A stretch of DNA of 64,000 nucleotides from Pseudohongiella sp. (GTDB taxonomy: Bacteria > Pseudomonadota > Gammaproteobacteria > Pseudomonadales > Pseudohongiellaceae). The notes under the pieces are model-generated. The model saw only the letters and a program-made list of their open reading frames with translations, was not told the origin of the DNA and did not search any database. The position numbers were made by a program, and so were the translations under genes. The stretch lies in contig NZ_DRFV01000008.1 of assembly GCF_011050365.1 (NCBI RefSeq), positions 124,001 through 188,000 of the forward strand, written 5' to 3'. Shown one piece after another: positions 26,229-35,182 of this stretch (its first letter is position 1; every line of letters starts with the position of its first letter).

Positions 26229-27031
26229 TACAGCACATCTCCGAACGCGTGCTTGATACGCATGAACAGCCAGCCGCCGAGCAGGAAACTGACCACCGAG
26301 GCGAACACCATGACCTGGAAATGCGGCATCGAGAAATCACCCAGCAGAATGATTTCGCGATAGAACTGCACAAAGCTGTGCATGGGGTTAAGCATCATCC
26401 ACGGGCGCAGGTCTTCGGGTAACAGCGATAATGGATAAATGATGGGGGTCAGGAAGAACCAGGCGGTCAGCATCAACGTTACCATTTGCTGAATGTCACG
26501 CAGGAACACGCAGAAGGCAGACAGAATGGCGACCAGGCCCATGGTGAACAGGAACTGCAGCCCCAGCGCCACCGGCAACCATAGCCACATCAGGTCAAAA
26601 TAGCCTTGCGTTGCCAGGTATACCAGGAACACAAAAATCGCGATGCCGTGGACCAGATACGGGACCAGCGTACCGACCATGGGGATCAACTGCACCGGGA
26701 ACATGACTTTGGTAATCAGGGGCGCTTTTTCCAGCAGCAGTCCACTGGCCCGACCCATGGCATCAGCAAAGGCGAACCAGGGCAGATAACCGATCATCAG
26801 GAAGACCACAAAAGGCACGTCACCAAAACTCTCCGGTATTGGCGCGCGGAACACCACACTGAAGACAAAAGAGTAGATGCTGATATTAACGATGGGTGTC
26901 ACAAACAGCCACAGGAAGCCGCCCAGAGACCCGGCGAACTGGCCGCTGAACTCCTGCCGGACAAATTGGTGGAACAACCGGAAGTGACGAACCGGAGACA
27001 GCACCCATTGACGCATTAAGCTGAAAAACAT
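26228..27031 (-). CDS. wzm: polysaccharide ABC exporter permease (Wzm-type, ABC-2 family)
   Basis: 267 residues from the ATG at 27031, which has AGGGAA just upstream; a GTG at 27094 lacks such a site. It has six membrane segments. Family landmarks are RQEFSGQFAGSLGGFLWLF near the start, YLPWFAFADAMGRASGLLLE, and FLTPIIYPLSLLPE followed by LNPMHSFVQFYREIIL. It forms the channel through which undecaprenyl-linked polysaccharide is exported with Wzt. The gene diverges from the PIG-L deacetylase gene. Confidence 0.9.
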   Translation of the reverse strand: MFFSLMRQWVLSPVRHFRLFHQFVRQEFSGQFAGSLGGFLWLFVTPIVNISIYSFVFSVVFRAPIPESFGDVPFVVFLMIGYLPWFAFADAMGRASGLLLEKAPLITKVMFPVQLIPMVGTLVPYLVHGIAIFVFLVYLATQGYFDLMWLWLPVALGLQFLFTMGLVAILSAFCVFLRDIQQMVTLMLTAWFFLTPIIYPLSLLPEDLRPWMMLNPMHSFVQFYREIILLGDFSMPHFQVMVFASVVSFLLGGWLFMRIKHAFGDVL

Positions 27032-27158
27032 AAATTCCCTGACTATTCCGGGCGCGGGAGAAAACCCGTCCGGTAAGATCGCGAATTTAATCACAAAAAG
27101 GCGACCAATCGCCAGAAAACGCTAAAAAATACCGCTAAAACCGCCTACAATTCGCGTC

Positions 27159-27932
27159 ATGAATCCAGAACATGTCCTCGTACCTTACCAATGTCATGAT
27201 TTGCCACCCGGCCCGTGGCTGATTTTTTCTCCGCATGCGGATGACGAAACCTTTGGCATGGGCGGCGCCCTGCGGCTGGCGGCAGATCAGGGTATCAGCA
27301 CGCATGTGATTGTGTTGACCGACGGCGCCCTGGGCGGTGACGTCAGCGATGCGGCGCAGACCGCTGCGCTGGTGCAAACCCGGCAACAGGAACTGAGCGC
27401 AGCCTGCGCATTGCTCGGTGTCAGCCACACCGACACCTGGGATCAACCCGATCGCGGTCTGATACCGGATGCGGCGCTCAGTGAGCGTATCGCCACTGCG
27501 ATAGCAGATACCGGCGCCGGCACCGTGTTTTTCCCCGGCGCGCTGGAGTTGCACCCGGATCACCGGATGACGGCGCAACTGGTGTGGCAGGCCGGGCAAC
27601 AATTGCAGCGCCGCGCCTGGCGTGGCGCCCTGCCACAGTTCTGGTCTTACGAGATCAGTGTGCAGAGCCCGGTCAACCGGTTGCTGGACATCACCGCGGT
27701 GCTGTCTACCAAGCAGCAGGCAATGGCCGTGTACGCAAGCCAGAACTCGCAGAATAACTACCCCGATCTGATCATGGCACTGAACAAGGCACGTACCTTC
27801 TCTTTGCCAGCCACTGTCAGTCATGCCGAAGCCTTCTGCCAGTTCACTGACGACGAGTTAAGCGACAGTTTGCAGGCCGCCACCACGGCAGCGCTGGCGC
27901 GCTACTTTGCTGTGTCGGAAACTAAAGGCTAA
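27159..27932 (+). CDS. PIG-L (LmbE-type) zinc-dependent deacetylase
   Basis: 257 residues. The zinc-binding motif SPHADDETFGMGG near residue 26 and the later LELHPDHRMTAQL define the PIG-L/LmbE fold. Members remove acetyl groups from N-acetylglucosamine-containing or related substrates. Between a polysaccharide exporter and sugar genes, a role in trimming an N-acetylated sugar of a surface glycan is likely but not shown. There is no signal peptide, so it acts in the cytoplasm. Confidence 0.87.
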   Translation: MNPEHVLVPYQCHDLPPGPWLIFSPHADDETFGMGGALRLAADQGISTHVIVLTDGALGGDVSDAAQTAALVQTRQQELSAACALLGVSHTDTWDQPDRGLIPDAALSERIATAIADTGAGTVFFPGALELHPDHRMTAQLVWQAGQQLQRRAWRGALPQFWSYEISVQSPVNRLLDITAVLSTKQQAMAVYASQNSQNNYPDLIMALNKARTFSLPATVSHAEAFCQFTDDELSDSLQAATTAALARYFAVSETKG

Positions 27933-27961
27933 GATGGTACGTCTAACTGAGTATTAGCGGG

Positions 27962-27997
27962 ACCACAGTCCTGAGCGGAACCACAGCCCCGAGCGGA
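27962..27997 (+). repeat. two 18-bp direct repeats upstream of the 28007 gene
   Basis: ACCACAGTCCTGAGCGGA is followed immediately by ACCACAGCCCCGAGCGGA (16 of 18 identical) and a partial third copy (ACCA). The period equals that of the arrays at 13255 and 15377, but the sequence differs. It ends 9 bp before the start codon region, so it may overlap the ribosome-binding leader. Confidence 0.75.
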
Positions 27998-28006
27998 ACC
28001 AATGCC

Positions 28007-28756
28007 ATGACCACAACCATCAGCAAACACGCCACCTGTACCGCGGCCATTACCTGTGCCGTGCTGGCGCTTTGGTTGGCGGCGCCTGCTCAGGCTCAGA
28101 CCGAAGATACCTCGTTATCGTTGTTTGAACCTGTCGATCAGGGCACTGACAACGATCAGTCACAGACCTCCGGACCTCGCAACCCATCGGTGTCTGCCGG
28201 TGGCGGACCACAGTTTTCGCTGGTCGGCACCTCCCGTTTTGGGGATCGTTACACAGTTAGTGTCCGTGACAGCAGTGGCGAGGTTATTACCGTGGATGCC
28301 GGCGCCGGTGGCGATGCCGCCATCCCGGGCTACCCCGGCTTCAGCGTTACCCACGTGGCCTCGCGTCATGTTCTGTTGCAACAGCCCGCCAGCAGCCCCT
28401 GCTTTGAATTCAGTGATCAGGGCGTGACCTGTGAGGACGGCAATACCGCGCGTCTGGCACTGGCAACGGCGGAGCCCGTCGCACCGCCACCGGAACCGGA
28501 ACGACGCCGCGACCGCCGCGCCGAAGACGGCGACGCCCAAAATGCTGACGCCGGTGAGCAAAACACCGCTGATCAGCCAATGAACCCTTTTGCTAATGCA
28601 CTGCGCGCTGCACGTGAGCGTGATGGTGAGCCCGATGCCGCAGCCAGCCGTGCTGAAGCCCAGCGCTTCCGGCCGCGTCGCATTGATCCGGAAGACGTGC
28701 CCGAAGGTTATCGCCTGGTCCGCACACCGTTCGGAGACCGGATGGTCCCGCTCTAG
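28007..28756 (+). CDS. exported protein of unknown function
   Basis: 249 residues, not recognised. The signal peptide is clear (ITCAVLALWLAAPAQAQ). A short globular part (residues about 60-150) contains FSLVGTSRFGDRYTVSVRD and two Cys (SSPCFEFSDQGVTCEDGN) that could form a disulfide. The second half is low-complexity and highly charged (EPERRRDRRAEDGD and then ARERDGEPDAAASRAEAQ). It ends in a tidy conserved-looking tail, DVPEGYRLVRTPFGDRMVPL. It abuts the glycosyltransferase gene, whose ATG follows its stop directly, so translation is probably coupled. Confidence 0.7.
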   Translation: MTTTISKHATCTAAITCAVLALWLAAPAQAQTEDTSLSLFEPVDQGTDNDQSQTSGPRNPSVSAGGGPQFSLVGTSRFGDRYTVSVRDSSGEVITVDAGAGGDAAIPGYPGFSVTHVASRHVLLQQPASSPCFEFSDQGVTCEDGNTARLALATAEPVAPPPEPERRRDRRAEDGDAQNADAGEQNTADQPMNPFANALRAARERDGEPDAAASRAEAQRFRPRRIDPEDVPEGYRLVRTPFGDRMVPL

Positions 28757-29584
28757 ATGTCTGTGCAACTTACCGTATCGCTGGTTGTTTATGGCTATGA
28801 TGAGGCCGTGCTCAGCGATACCCTGAGGTCTTTGCGCGAGGCGATCGATGACGCCCGGGTCCAGGGCGAACTGGGCGCCGTGCATATCACACTGGTGGAC
28901 AATGCCGATCATGAAGCCGCGCTGGAAACCCTGCTGCGTCACTGTTTTCACGCATCCGGCGACGCCGTGACGCTTGATGTCATCTCCGGCCATGGCAACG
29001 TCGGTTTTGGTCAGGCGCACAACCTGGTCATCCACCGTGCCGACAGCGAGTACTACCTGATTCTGAACCCGGACGTTATTGTTGATGACAAGGCGCTCAG
29101 TGCCGGTATCCGATATCTGCAGCAGACACCATCGGCTGTCGCGGTATCACCGGCCATCTTCGATGGTCATGGGGCGCCGGAATCAGGCTGCAAACGCTAC
29201 CCCGGGGTGCTGGATTTTTTGTTACGCGGGTTTGCCCCGACCTGGCTCAAACAACGTTTCAGCAAACGTCTGGCGCACTATGAAATGCGTGACCTCCCCG
29301 CCGATCAGCTTTGTGCCGACGTTCCCATCATCAGTGGCTGTTTCATGCTGTTCCGGCATAATGCCCTGCGCCAACTGGGCGGCTTCGACCCGCGGTATTT
29401 TCTTTATTTTGAGGACTTTGATCTGTCTCTGCGCGCCCGCGCGCTGGGGTCACTGGGTTATCTGCCGCAGATGCGAATCACCCATCTGGGTGGCAACAGC
29501 GCCCGCAAAGGTCTGCGCCATATCGTCATGTTCGGCCGCTCCGGCTTCCGCTTCTTTTCCAGTCACGGCTGGCGCTGGTTATGA
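28757..29584 (+). CDS. family 2 glycosyltransferase
   Basis: 275 residues. It begins with the GT-A fold (VQLTVSLVVYGYDEAVLSDT). NVGFGQAHNLVIHRADSEYY and LILNPDVIVDDKAL supply the nucleotide-sugar/metal site (the DxD equivalent is NPDV). SGCFMLFRHNALRQLGGFDP and YFEDFDLSLRARALG are typical acceptor-loop motifs of rhamnosyltransferase-like GT2 enzymes. With rmlA, rmlC and rmlD nearby, transfer of a rhamnose or related deoxysugar to a surface polysaccharide is plausible. It overlaps the next gene by 4 bp. Confidence 0.88.
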   Translation: MSVQLTVSLVVYGYDEAVLSDTLRSLREAIDDARVQGELGAVHITLVDNADHEAALETLLRHCFHASGDAVTLDVISGHGNVGFGQAHNLVIHRADSEYYLILNPDVIVDDKALSAGIRYLQQTPSAVAVSPAIFDGHGAPESGCKRYPGVLDFLLRGFAPTWLKQRFSKRLAHYEMRDLPADQLCADVPIISGCFMLFRHNALRQLGGFDPRYFLYFEDFDLSLRARALGSLGYLPQMRITHLGGNSARKGLRHIVMFGRSGFRFFSSHGWRWL

Positions 29585-30522
29585 CCACGGCTGTCGACCA
29601 CCAGCCTGATGTCCTGCTGACCGGCGCCCGCGGTTTTGTCGGTCGGGTTTTGCAACAACGGCTGCAAGCCGGACCGGTGACCGTGCGGACTCTGCAACGA
29701 CCGCAGCATGACCTGCTGCAGCCACACTCGTTGAGCGGCCTGTGTCAGGGTGTGGATACGGTTTACCATCTGGCTGCCTATGCGCACGTCAACCAGGCAC
29801 AGATCAAGACCCTGTATGCCACCAATGTTGATGGCACTGCCAATCTGCTGCAGGCCGCCATTGCCGGCGGCGTCAGGCGCTTTGTTTATGTCAGCAGCAT
29901 TCTGGCCGACCCTGTTTACGATCAGCCTCGCACCGCTTATGGTGATGCCAAGCAACGTGCCGAAACGATACTGCAGGCGGCCCATGCGGCCGGGCAGATT
30001 GAGGTTGTTATCCTGCGCCCCGTCAATGTCTATGGCCCGGGCATGAAAGGCAATCTGATCACGTTGCTGCGACTGATGCGCAAAGGTGTGATGCCGCCAT
30101 TGCCGCGTTTTACCCGGGCGTTTTCGCTGATCGGAGTGGAAGATCTGTGTCAGGCTCTGCTGCAGGCAGCACACTGCCCGGTGACTGCCAGTGCGCCGGT
30201 TTACCCGTTAACCGATGGTCAGGTCTACCACATCAAGGCGCTGGAGCAGGCGATGCGGCAGGCATTGGGTAAATCACAACCGGCCTGGGCGACCCCCAAA
30301 GCGGTGTTCTACCTGGGCGCGCTGACCCTGGAAATGCTGGGCCGGTTGCTGCCAATCGACAATTCGCCCGGGCTGCGCAGCTACCGCGCGCTGGCCCGCA
30401 ACTATACTGTGGACAGCACGGCAAGCCAGCGTGATCTGGGCTATAATCCGCAATCTGATTTTTACCGTGCACTGCCCGCCATTGTTGCGGCAATGGACGC
30501 CGGCACCACCGACACACATTAA
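29581..30522 (+). CDS. NAD-dependent sugar epimerase/dehydratase (extended SDR)
   Basis: 313 residues. The nucleotide-binding motif is [17 protein letters not shown], with [15 protein letters not shown] downstream and the catalytic YxxxK in [11 protein letters not shown]. The substrate-side motif is [20 protein letters not shown]. It is shorter than RmlB (about 350 residues) and lacks obvious RmlB features, so it probably acts on another nucleotide sugar such as UDP-GlcNAc or UDP-Gal. It overlaps the glycosyltransferase by 4 bp. Confidence 0.87.
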   Translation: MTTAVDHQPDVLLTGARGFVGRVLQQRLQAGPVTVRTLQRPQHDLLQPHSLSGLCQGVDTVYHLAAYAHVNQAQIKTLYATNVDGTANLLQAAIAGGVRRFVYVSSILADPVYDQPRTAYGDAKQRAETILQAAHAAGQIEVVILRPVNVYGPGMKGNLITLLRLMRKGVMPPLPRFTRAFSLIGVEDLCQALLQAAHCPVTASAPVYPLTDGQVYHIKALEQAMRQALGKSQPAWATPKAVFYLGALTLEMLGRLLPIDNSPGLRSYRALARNYTVDSTASQRDLGYNPQSDFYRALPAIVAAMDAGTTDTH

Positions 30523-30547
30523 ACACAGTAAATGGATGTTGAGGCAT

Positions 30548-31477
30548 ATGGGACTTATGAGCGACACGACAGGGCAGCAGGCAACAGGGCAACAGGACGG
30601 CAACAAGACCACCAAAGGCATTATTCTCGCCGGCGGTACTGGCACCCGCCTGCATCCGATGACCATATCTGTCAGCAAACAGCTCATGCCCGTGTACGAC
30701 AAACCCATGATCTATTACCCGCTGAGCACGCTGATGCAGGCCGGTATCCGTGACATCCTGATCATCACTACACCCGCCGACCTGCCGCTGTATCACCACC
30801 TGCTGGGTGACGGCAGCAAATGGGGTATCAATCTGCAGTACGCAGAACAGCCCAGTCCCGACGGGCTGGCGCAGGCCTTTCTGATCGGCGAGCAATTCAT
30901 TGGCAACGACAGTGTGTGTCTGATTCTGGGCGACAATATTTTTTACGGCAATTCGCTGGAAGAAAAACTGCAAAAGGCCATGCTGCAGGAAAGCGGTGCC
31001 ACGGTCTTTGCCTATTACGTCAATGACCCTGAGCGTTATGGCGTGGTCTCGCTGGACGAAAACAACACGGCGATAGATCTGGAAGAAAAACCGCTGCAGC
31101 CCAAATCCAACTATGCGGTCACCGGGCTGTACCTGTATGACAACAGTGTTGTTGATATCGCCAAATCGATCACACCGTCACCACGCGGCGAGCTGGAAAT
31201 CACCGACGTCAACAAAACCTACCTTGAGCGTGGCACACTGCAGGTTGAACTGTTCAACCGCGGTACGGCCTGGCTCGATACCGGCACGGTGCAGTCATTG
31301 CTCGATGCCGCCAATTTTATTCGTGTACTGGAGGAAAGGCAGGGTCTTAAAATCGCCTGCCCGGAAGAAATCGCCTTCAGCAATGGTTACATCAATGCCG
31401 ATCAATTGCGCGCGCTGGCGGCGCCGCTGTCAAAAAATGGCTACGGACAGTATCTGCTGCGTTTGATCAAGAATTAA
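30548..31477 (+). CDS. rmlA: glucose-1-phosphate thymidylyltransferase
   Basis: 309 residues from the ATG at 30548 (GAGG just upstream); an ATG at 30557 is the alternative. A Gln/Thr-rich leader precedes the nucleotidyltransferase core. [16 protein letters not shown] binds the triphosphate, [18 protein letters not shown] follows, [10 protein letters not shown] carries the metal Asp, and [19 protein letters not shown] lines the sugar site. It makes dTDP-glucose, the first step to dTDP-rhamnose. rmlC and rmlD follow; rmlB is not in the window. Confidence 0.95.
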   Translation: MGLMSDTTGQQATGQQDGNKTTKGIILAGGTGTRLHPMTISVSKQLMPVYDKPMIYYPLSTLMQAGIRDILIITTPADLPLYHHLLGDGSKWGINLQYAEQPSPDGLAQAFLIGEQFIGNDSVCLILGDNIFYGNSLEEKLQKAMLQESGATVFAYYVNDPERYGVVSLDENNTAIDLEEKPLQPKSNYAVTGLYLYDNSVVDIAKSITPSPRGELEITDVNKTYLERGTLQVELFNRGTAWLDTGTVQSLLDAANFIRVLEERQGLKIACPEEIAFSNGYINADQLRALAAPLSKNGYGQYLLRLIKN

Positions 31478-31525
31478 CAACGTGCATCTTATCCAGCCAC
31501 TTGAACACCGGAGTTTTTGCCTGAT

Positions 31526-32101
31526 ATGAAAATCACACCTACCGCGATCCCTGATGTGCTGTTGCTGGAGCCCACCGTGCACGGCGACCATCGCGGCTTT
31601 TTCATGGAAACCTTTCGCCAGTCGCTGTTTGATGAACAGGTGCCGGGTATTCGATTTGTGCAGGACAATCACAGCAAATCGGCGCAAGGTATTCTGCGCG
31701 GACTGCATTATCAATTGCAGCAACCCCAGGGCAAGCTGGTGCGCGTAGTAGCCGGCGAAATCTACGATGTGGCAGTGGACATGCGTCAGGGTTCACCCAC
31801 GTTTGGCACCAGCGTTGGTGCTTTATTGTCGGCGCAAAACCATCACCAATTATGGGTGCCGCCGGGTTTTGCCCACGGTTTTTATGTGGTCAGCGACAGC
31901 GCGGAAATGGTGTACAAATGTTCCGATTACTATGCGCCGGGCGATGAGTACAGTCTGTTATGGAATGATCCCGCATTAAAAATAGACTGGCCGCTGATCG
32001 CCGGTGCGCCACCGCCGATCCTGTCTGCCAAGGATCGTGATGGCCTGCTGTTACGTGATGCGCCCGTTTTCGATCCTGCCACCACAAGGCCCTCAACATG
32101 A
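31526..32101 (+). CDS. rmlC: dTDP-4-dehydrorhamnose 3,5-epimerase
   Basis: 191 residues from the ATG at 31526. It has a cupin fold with family motifs DHRGFFMETFRQSLF, QDNHSKSAQGILRGLHYQL (catalytic His in LRGLHYQ), LWVPPGFAHGFYVVSD and the active-site Tyr region YAPGDEYSLLWNDPAL. It is the third step of dTDP-L-rhamnose synthesis. The stop codon overlaps the rmlD start. Confidence 0.95.
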   Translation: MKITPTAIPDVLLLEPTVHGDHRGFFMETFRQSLFDEQVPGIRFVQDNHSKSAQGILRGLHYQLQQPQGKLVRVVAGEIYDVAVDMRQGSPTFGTSVGALLSAQNHHQLWVPPGFAHGFYVVSDSAEMVYKCSDYYAPGDEYSLLWNDPALKIDWPLIAGAPPPILSAKDRDGLLLRDAPVFDPATTRPST

Positions 32102-32970
32102 GTCAAAAAATAGTATTGCTGGGCGCCAACGGTCAGCTCGGACAGACCCTGCAGCAGCATTTCAAAACGATGGACTGCGAATTGCTGGCGCTGGGTCGCG
32201 ACACGCTGGATATCAGTGATGAAACCGCGCTGCGCAAGACACTGGGCGAGCTGGCACCGGATGTGATTATCAACGCGGCCGCCTACACCGCTGTTGATCA
32301 GGCAGAAACCGACGACCTCGACGCGCGCGCGGCCAATGCCGCCGGCCCCAAACATCTGGCGCGCTGGGTGAAGGAGCAGAATAGCTGGTTGCTGCACCTG
32401 TCGACTGACTTCGTGTTCAGTGGGCGCAACCACCGGCCCTATACACCCGATGACCAGACCGACCCTTTAAGTATTTACGGGCGCACCAAGCTGGAAGGCG
32501 AACTGCATGTGCGTTATCTGGCCCGCGATAACAGTCTGGTGCTGCGCACCTCCTGGGTGTATTCACAATACGGGCGCAATTTTCTGACAACCATGCTGCG
32601 CCTGATGGCGGAGAAAGACAGTCTGAACGTTGTTGATGACCAGATTGGTACACCGTCATCAACGCTGGGTCTGGCGCGCTGTATCGCAGCCGCCGTGGAC
32701 AAGCGTCCGGTGGGTATCCTGCACTGGACTGATGCCGGCGTTGCCAGTTGGTATGATTTTGCTGTCGCCATTCAGGATGAGGCAATCAAACAGGGCTTGC
32801 TGGCCAAGGCGATTCCGATCCATCCCATCCCGACAACGGCGTATCCGACGCCGGCCCGGCGGCCGTCATTCAGTGTGCTGGACAAGACCGCGACCATGGC
32901 AGTGCTGGATTGTCAGCCGCAGCATTGGCGACGTGAGCTGGTTCACGTTATCAAACAAATACAAAAATAA
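32098..32970 (+). CDS. rmlD: dTDP-4-dehydrorhamnose reductase
   Basis: 290 residues. The Rossmann motif is LLGANGQLGQTLQQHF, with INAAAYTAVDQAETD downstream and the catalytic YxxxK in YGRTKLEGE. Further family motifs are STDFVFSGRNHRPY and RTSWVYSQYGRNFLTTML. It makes dTDP-L-rhamnose for surface polysaccharide. It starts in a 4-bp overlap with rmlC and is the last gene of the sugar block. Confidence 0.95.
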   Translation: MSQKIVLLGANGQLGQTLQQHFKTMDCELLALGRDTLDISDETALRKTLGELAPDVIINAAAYTAVDQAETDDLDARAANAAGPKHLARWVKEQNSWLLHLSTDFVFSGRNHRPYTPDDQTDPLSIYGRTKLEGELHVRYLARDNSLVLRTSWVYSQYGRNFLTTMLRLMAEKDSLNVVDDQIGTPSSTLGLARCIAAAVDKRPVGILHWTDAGVASWYDFAVAIQDEAIKQGLLAKAIPIHPIPTTAYPTPARRPSFSVLDKTATMAVLDCQPQHWRRELVHVIKQIQK

Positions 32971-33039
32971 TGCGCGCCGGCTAAAATTTTCTACCGGTGT
33001 TGCAGGTCCATTCATGGATGGTGTTTTTGGAGTTACCGT

Positions 33040-33660
33040 ATGAGAATTATTGGTCGCTGTGCCCTGATCATTTGCCTGTTGGGCGTTTCACCTCTGTTGA
33101 CCGCGACCACCGTGGCGCAGTTGTCATTCGATGAAGTTGTCGGCACTGCCGACCTGGTATTTGAAGGCCGGGTGGTGAGCGTTGAGGCGCGCGCAACCGG
33201 ACCCCGCAGCATCCATACCTTTGTTGAATTCGAAATACTCGATGTGCTCAAGGGCGAGTACACCGGGACCCGCATTGAACTGAGCTATCTCGGTGGCCGG
33301 GTTGGCAACCGCCAGCTTGAGGTCAGCGACATGCAGCTGCCCGAGGCCGGGGAAACCGGTGTCTATTTTGTCGAGTCTTCCGGAACTCCCCGGGTTCGTC
33401 AATTGCATCCGCTGGTAGGCTGGTCGCAGGGTCACTACCTGATCGTGCAGGACAGCAATGGCCGCGCCCACGTGCAGAGTGCCGGTCATCAGCCCATCCG
33501 TGCCGTCAACATTGCTCCGTTTGCTGCCGCGCAAACGTTGAATGAGGACGGTGTCGCCAGCGGTGTGCAGATTCAGGCCATTGCTGATGAGGGTTCGGCG
33601 ATGAGCGCTGCCGGTTTCAAGGCCCTGGTGCGCGAACGCGTGCAGGAGTTGACGCCATGA
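33040..33660 (+). CDS. exported protein of unknown function paired with a metalloprotease
   Basis: 206 residues with a signal peptide (RCALIICLLGVSPLLTATT). The mature part begins LSFDEVVGTADLVFEGRVVS and continues with VLKGEYTGTRIELSYLGG, a beta-rich pattern I associate with small exported proteins encoded beside matrixin-type proteases. No catalytic motif is visible. The stop overlaps the protease start by 4 bp, so the two are co-translated. It could be an inhibitor, chaperone or substrate-binding partner of the protease, but that is inference from coupling alone. Confidence 0.72.
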   Translation: MRIIGRCALIICLLGVSPLLTATTVAQLSFDEVVGTADLVFEGRVVSVEARATGPRSIHTFVEFEILDVLKGEYTGTRIELSYLGGRVGNRQLEVSDMQLPEAGETGVYFVESSGTPRVRQLHPLVGWSQGHYLIVQDSNGRAHVQSAGHQPIRAVNIAPFAAAQTLNEDGVASGVQIQAIADEGSAMSAAGFKALVRERVQELTP

Positions 33661-35159
33661 TCTGCAATCCAGTCAGTGGGCTGCGTGCCCTGCGGGCAGT
33701 CTTTTGTCTATCTCTGTTGACGACGGCCTTGCTCAGCAGCGCGGCGCAGGCTTTCGACATCAGCGCCAATGCCAATAAATGGCCGGGTGCGCAAACCACC
33801 ATATACACCGGCGTGCCCGGTACCTCCCGAAGCGGAACGCCCTGGGCGGTTGCCCTGCAGCGTGCCGCCGGGGAATGGACGGACAGCACCCGCTTCAATT
33901 TTGAAGCCAGTCCGTCATACCGCGACCCCTGCGCTGGCAGCGGCCCGGGCGGCCGCCCGGATTTTCTCAATGGCATCGATTTCCGCGCTAATGTGTGTGG
34001 CGACAGCTTCAATTCATCGACGCTGGCGGTCACTGTTTTCTTCACCGAATTCAATATTCTGGGCACGGCAGATATCGTCGAGGCCGATATCATTTTTAAT
34101 GACAATCTCAATTTTGATGTCTACGACGGGCCGCAACGTTCGGGTAGCAATGCCACGCGTGAATACGATTTCCAGCGCATTGCCCTGCATGAACTGGGGC
34201 ATGTCATTGGTCTGGGCCACGACGACAGTCAGGCGGCGATCATGTCCTCAACCATCGGCAATCTGTTCCGCCTGCAGACTGACGATATCAGCGGTGCCGA
34301 TACCCTGTACGCCGGTATTGAGAACTGTGATTACCGGGCGATCCGCTTCGGCTGGGTCTATGGACGCCTGGATGCCGGCGACTGCCGAATTCAGCAATTG
34401 CTCAGCGGCGGCTCCGATGACAGTTTTGTCGATGTCTATACACTGGACCTGACCCAGGATCTGTTTGTGACCTTCGACATGGTGACCGACGGTCAACTGG
34501 ACAGCGTGTTGTTTGTTGGCAACGCTAATCTGGGCGCGCTGCGCGTTGATGAAGACAGTGCCGGTAACTGCAATCCGCGCTTGACCGCGACGTTGCCGGC
34601 AGGCCGGCACACGATTCTGGTCAATACCTACAGCAACAATATTGATCCCCCCTGTGGCGTGACCAATACCGGAAACTATCGAATGTCGGTGGTGGCGCAA
34701 AGCGGAGAGCTGCTGACCCTGAGTGGCCAGCAAAGTTTTCAGGGCGGCCGTGCGGATGCGGTGTTCTATGGTGGCGTCACCACCAATGGCGGACAAAACT
34801 ATACCAACCGGGTGTCGTCACTTGAGCCTTTTGATGTGAGGGGGCGCATCGAGATTGATCCGAAACATCAGGGCCAGCCCGGGTTTCTGGCAGTCGCGCT
34901 CATTACCCCGCAGGGTGAAATCCTGGTCAAGAATACCCGCGGCGAACTGGTGGGTTATCAGCCCGAGGTACAATTGGTGCCGGTCAGTGAGCGCAAGGTG
35001 CTGGGCGCCGTTGAAGACCTGGAAGTGCTGACGCAGTTTCGCGCAGCAGAAATCGGCATCAGCGAAATTGATGTCGATTTCTACATCGGTTATGGCGTCG
35101 ACAGTAACCCGGGTGAGCTGTATTTCAACGGCCAGGCAATCAACGTGCTGGTGGAATAA
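33657..35159 (+). CDS. secreted matrixin-type zinc metalloprotease
   Basis: 500 residues with a signal peptide (FCLSLLTTALLSSAAQAF). The protease domain covers roughly residues 40-220, with the metzincin motif LHELGHVIGLGHDDS (three His zinc ligands and catalytic Glu) followed by a Met-turn candidate AAIMSS. Two beta-sandwich regions follow. The first (FVDVYTLDLTQDLFVTFDM, then TLPAGRHTILVNTY) resembles pre-peptidase C-terminal domains of secreted proteases. With a Sec signal and a type II secretion system in the same window, it is a likely substrate of that system. It lacks RTX repeats, so the type I exporter next door is a less likely route. Confidence 0.85.
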   Translation: MICNPVSGLRALRAVFCLSLLTTALLSSAAQAFDISANANKWPGAQTTIYTGVPGTSRSGTPWAVALQRAAGEWTDSTRFNFEASPSYRDPCAGSGPGGRPDFLNGIDFRANVCGDSFNSSTLAVTVFFTEFNILGTADIVEADIIFNDNLNFDVYDGPQRSGSNATREYDFQRIALHELGHVIGLGHDDSQAAIMSSTIGNLFRLQTDDISGADTLYAGIENCDYRAIRFGWVYGRLDAGDCRIQQLLSGGSDDSFVDVYTLDLTQDLFVTFDMVTDGQLDSVLFVGNANLGALRVDEDSAGNCNPRLTATLPAGRHTILVNTYSNNIDPPCGVTNTGNYRMSVVAQSGELLTLSGQQSFQGGRADAVFYGGVTTNGGQNYTNRVSSLEPFDVRGRIEIDPKHQGQPGFLAVALITPQGEILVKNTRGELVGYQPEVQLVPVSERKVLGAVEDLEVLTQFRAAEIGISEIDVDFYIGYGVDSNPGELYFNGQAINVLVE

Positions 35160-35182
35160 CAGTCCGGTAACCGGCGAGCGCG

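Noticed and set aside
29581-30522. Epimerase gene as rmlB
   Set aside because: At 313 residues it is too short, and RmlB-specific motifs were not seen.
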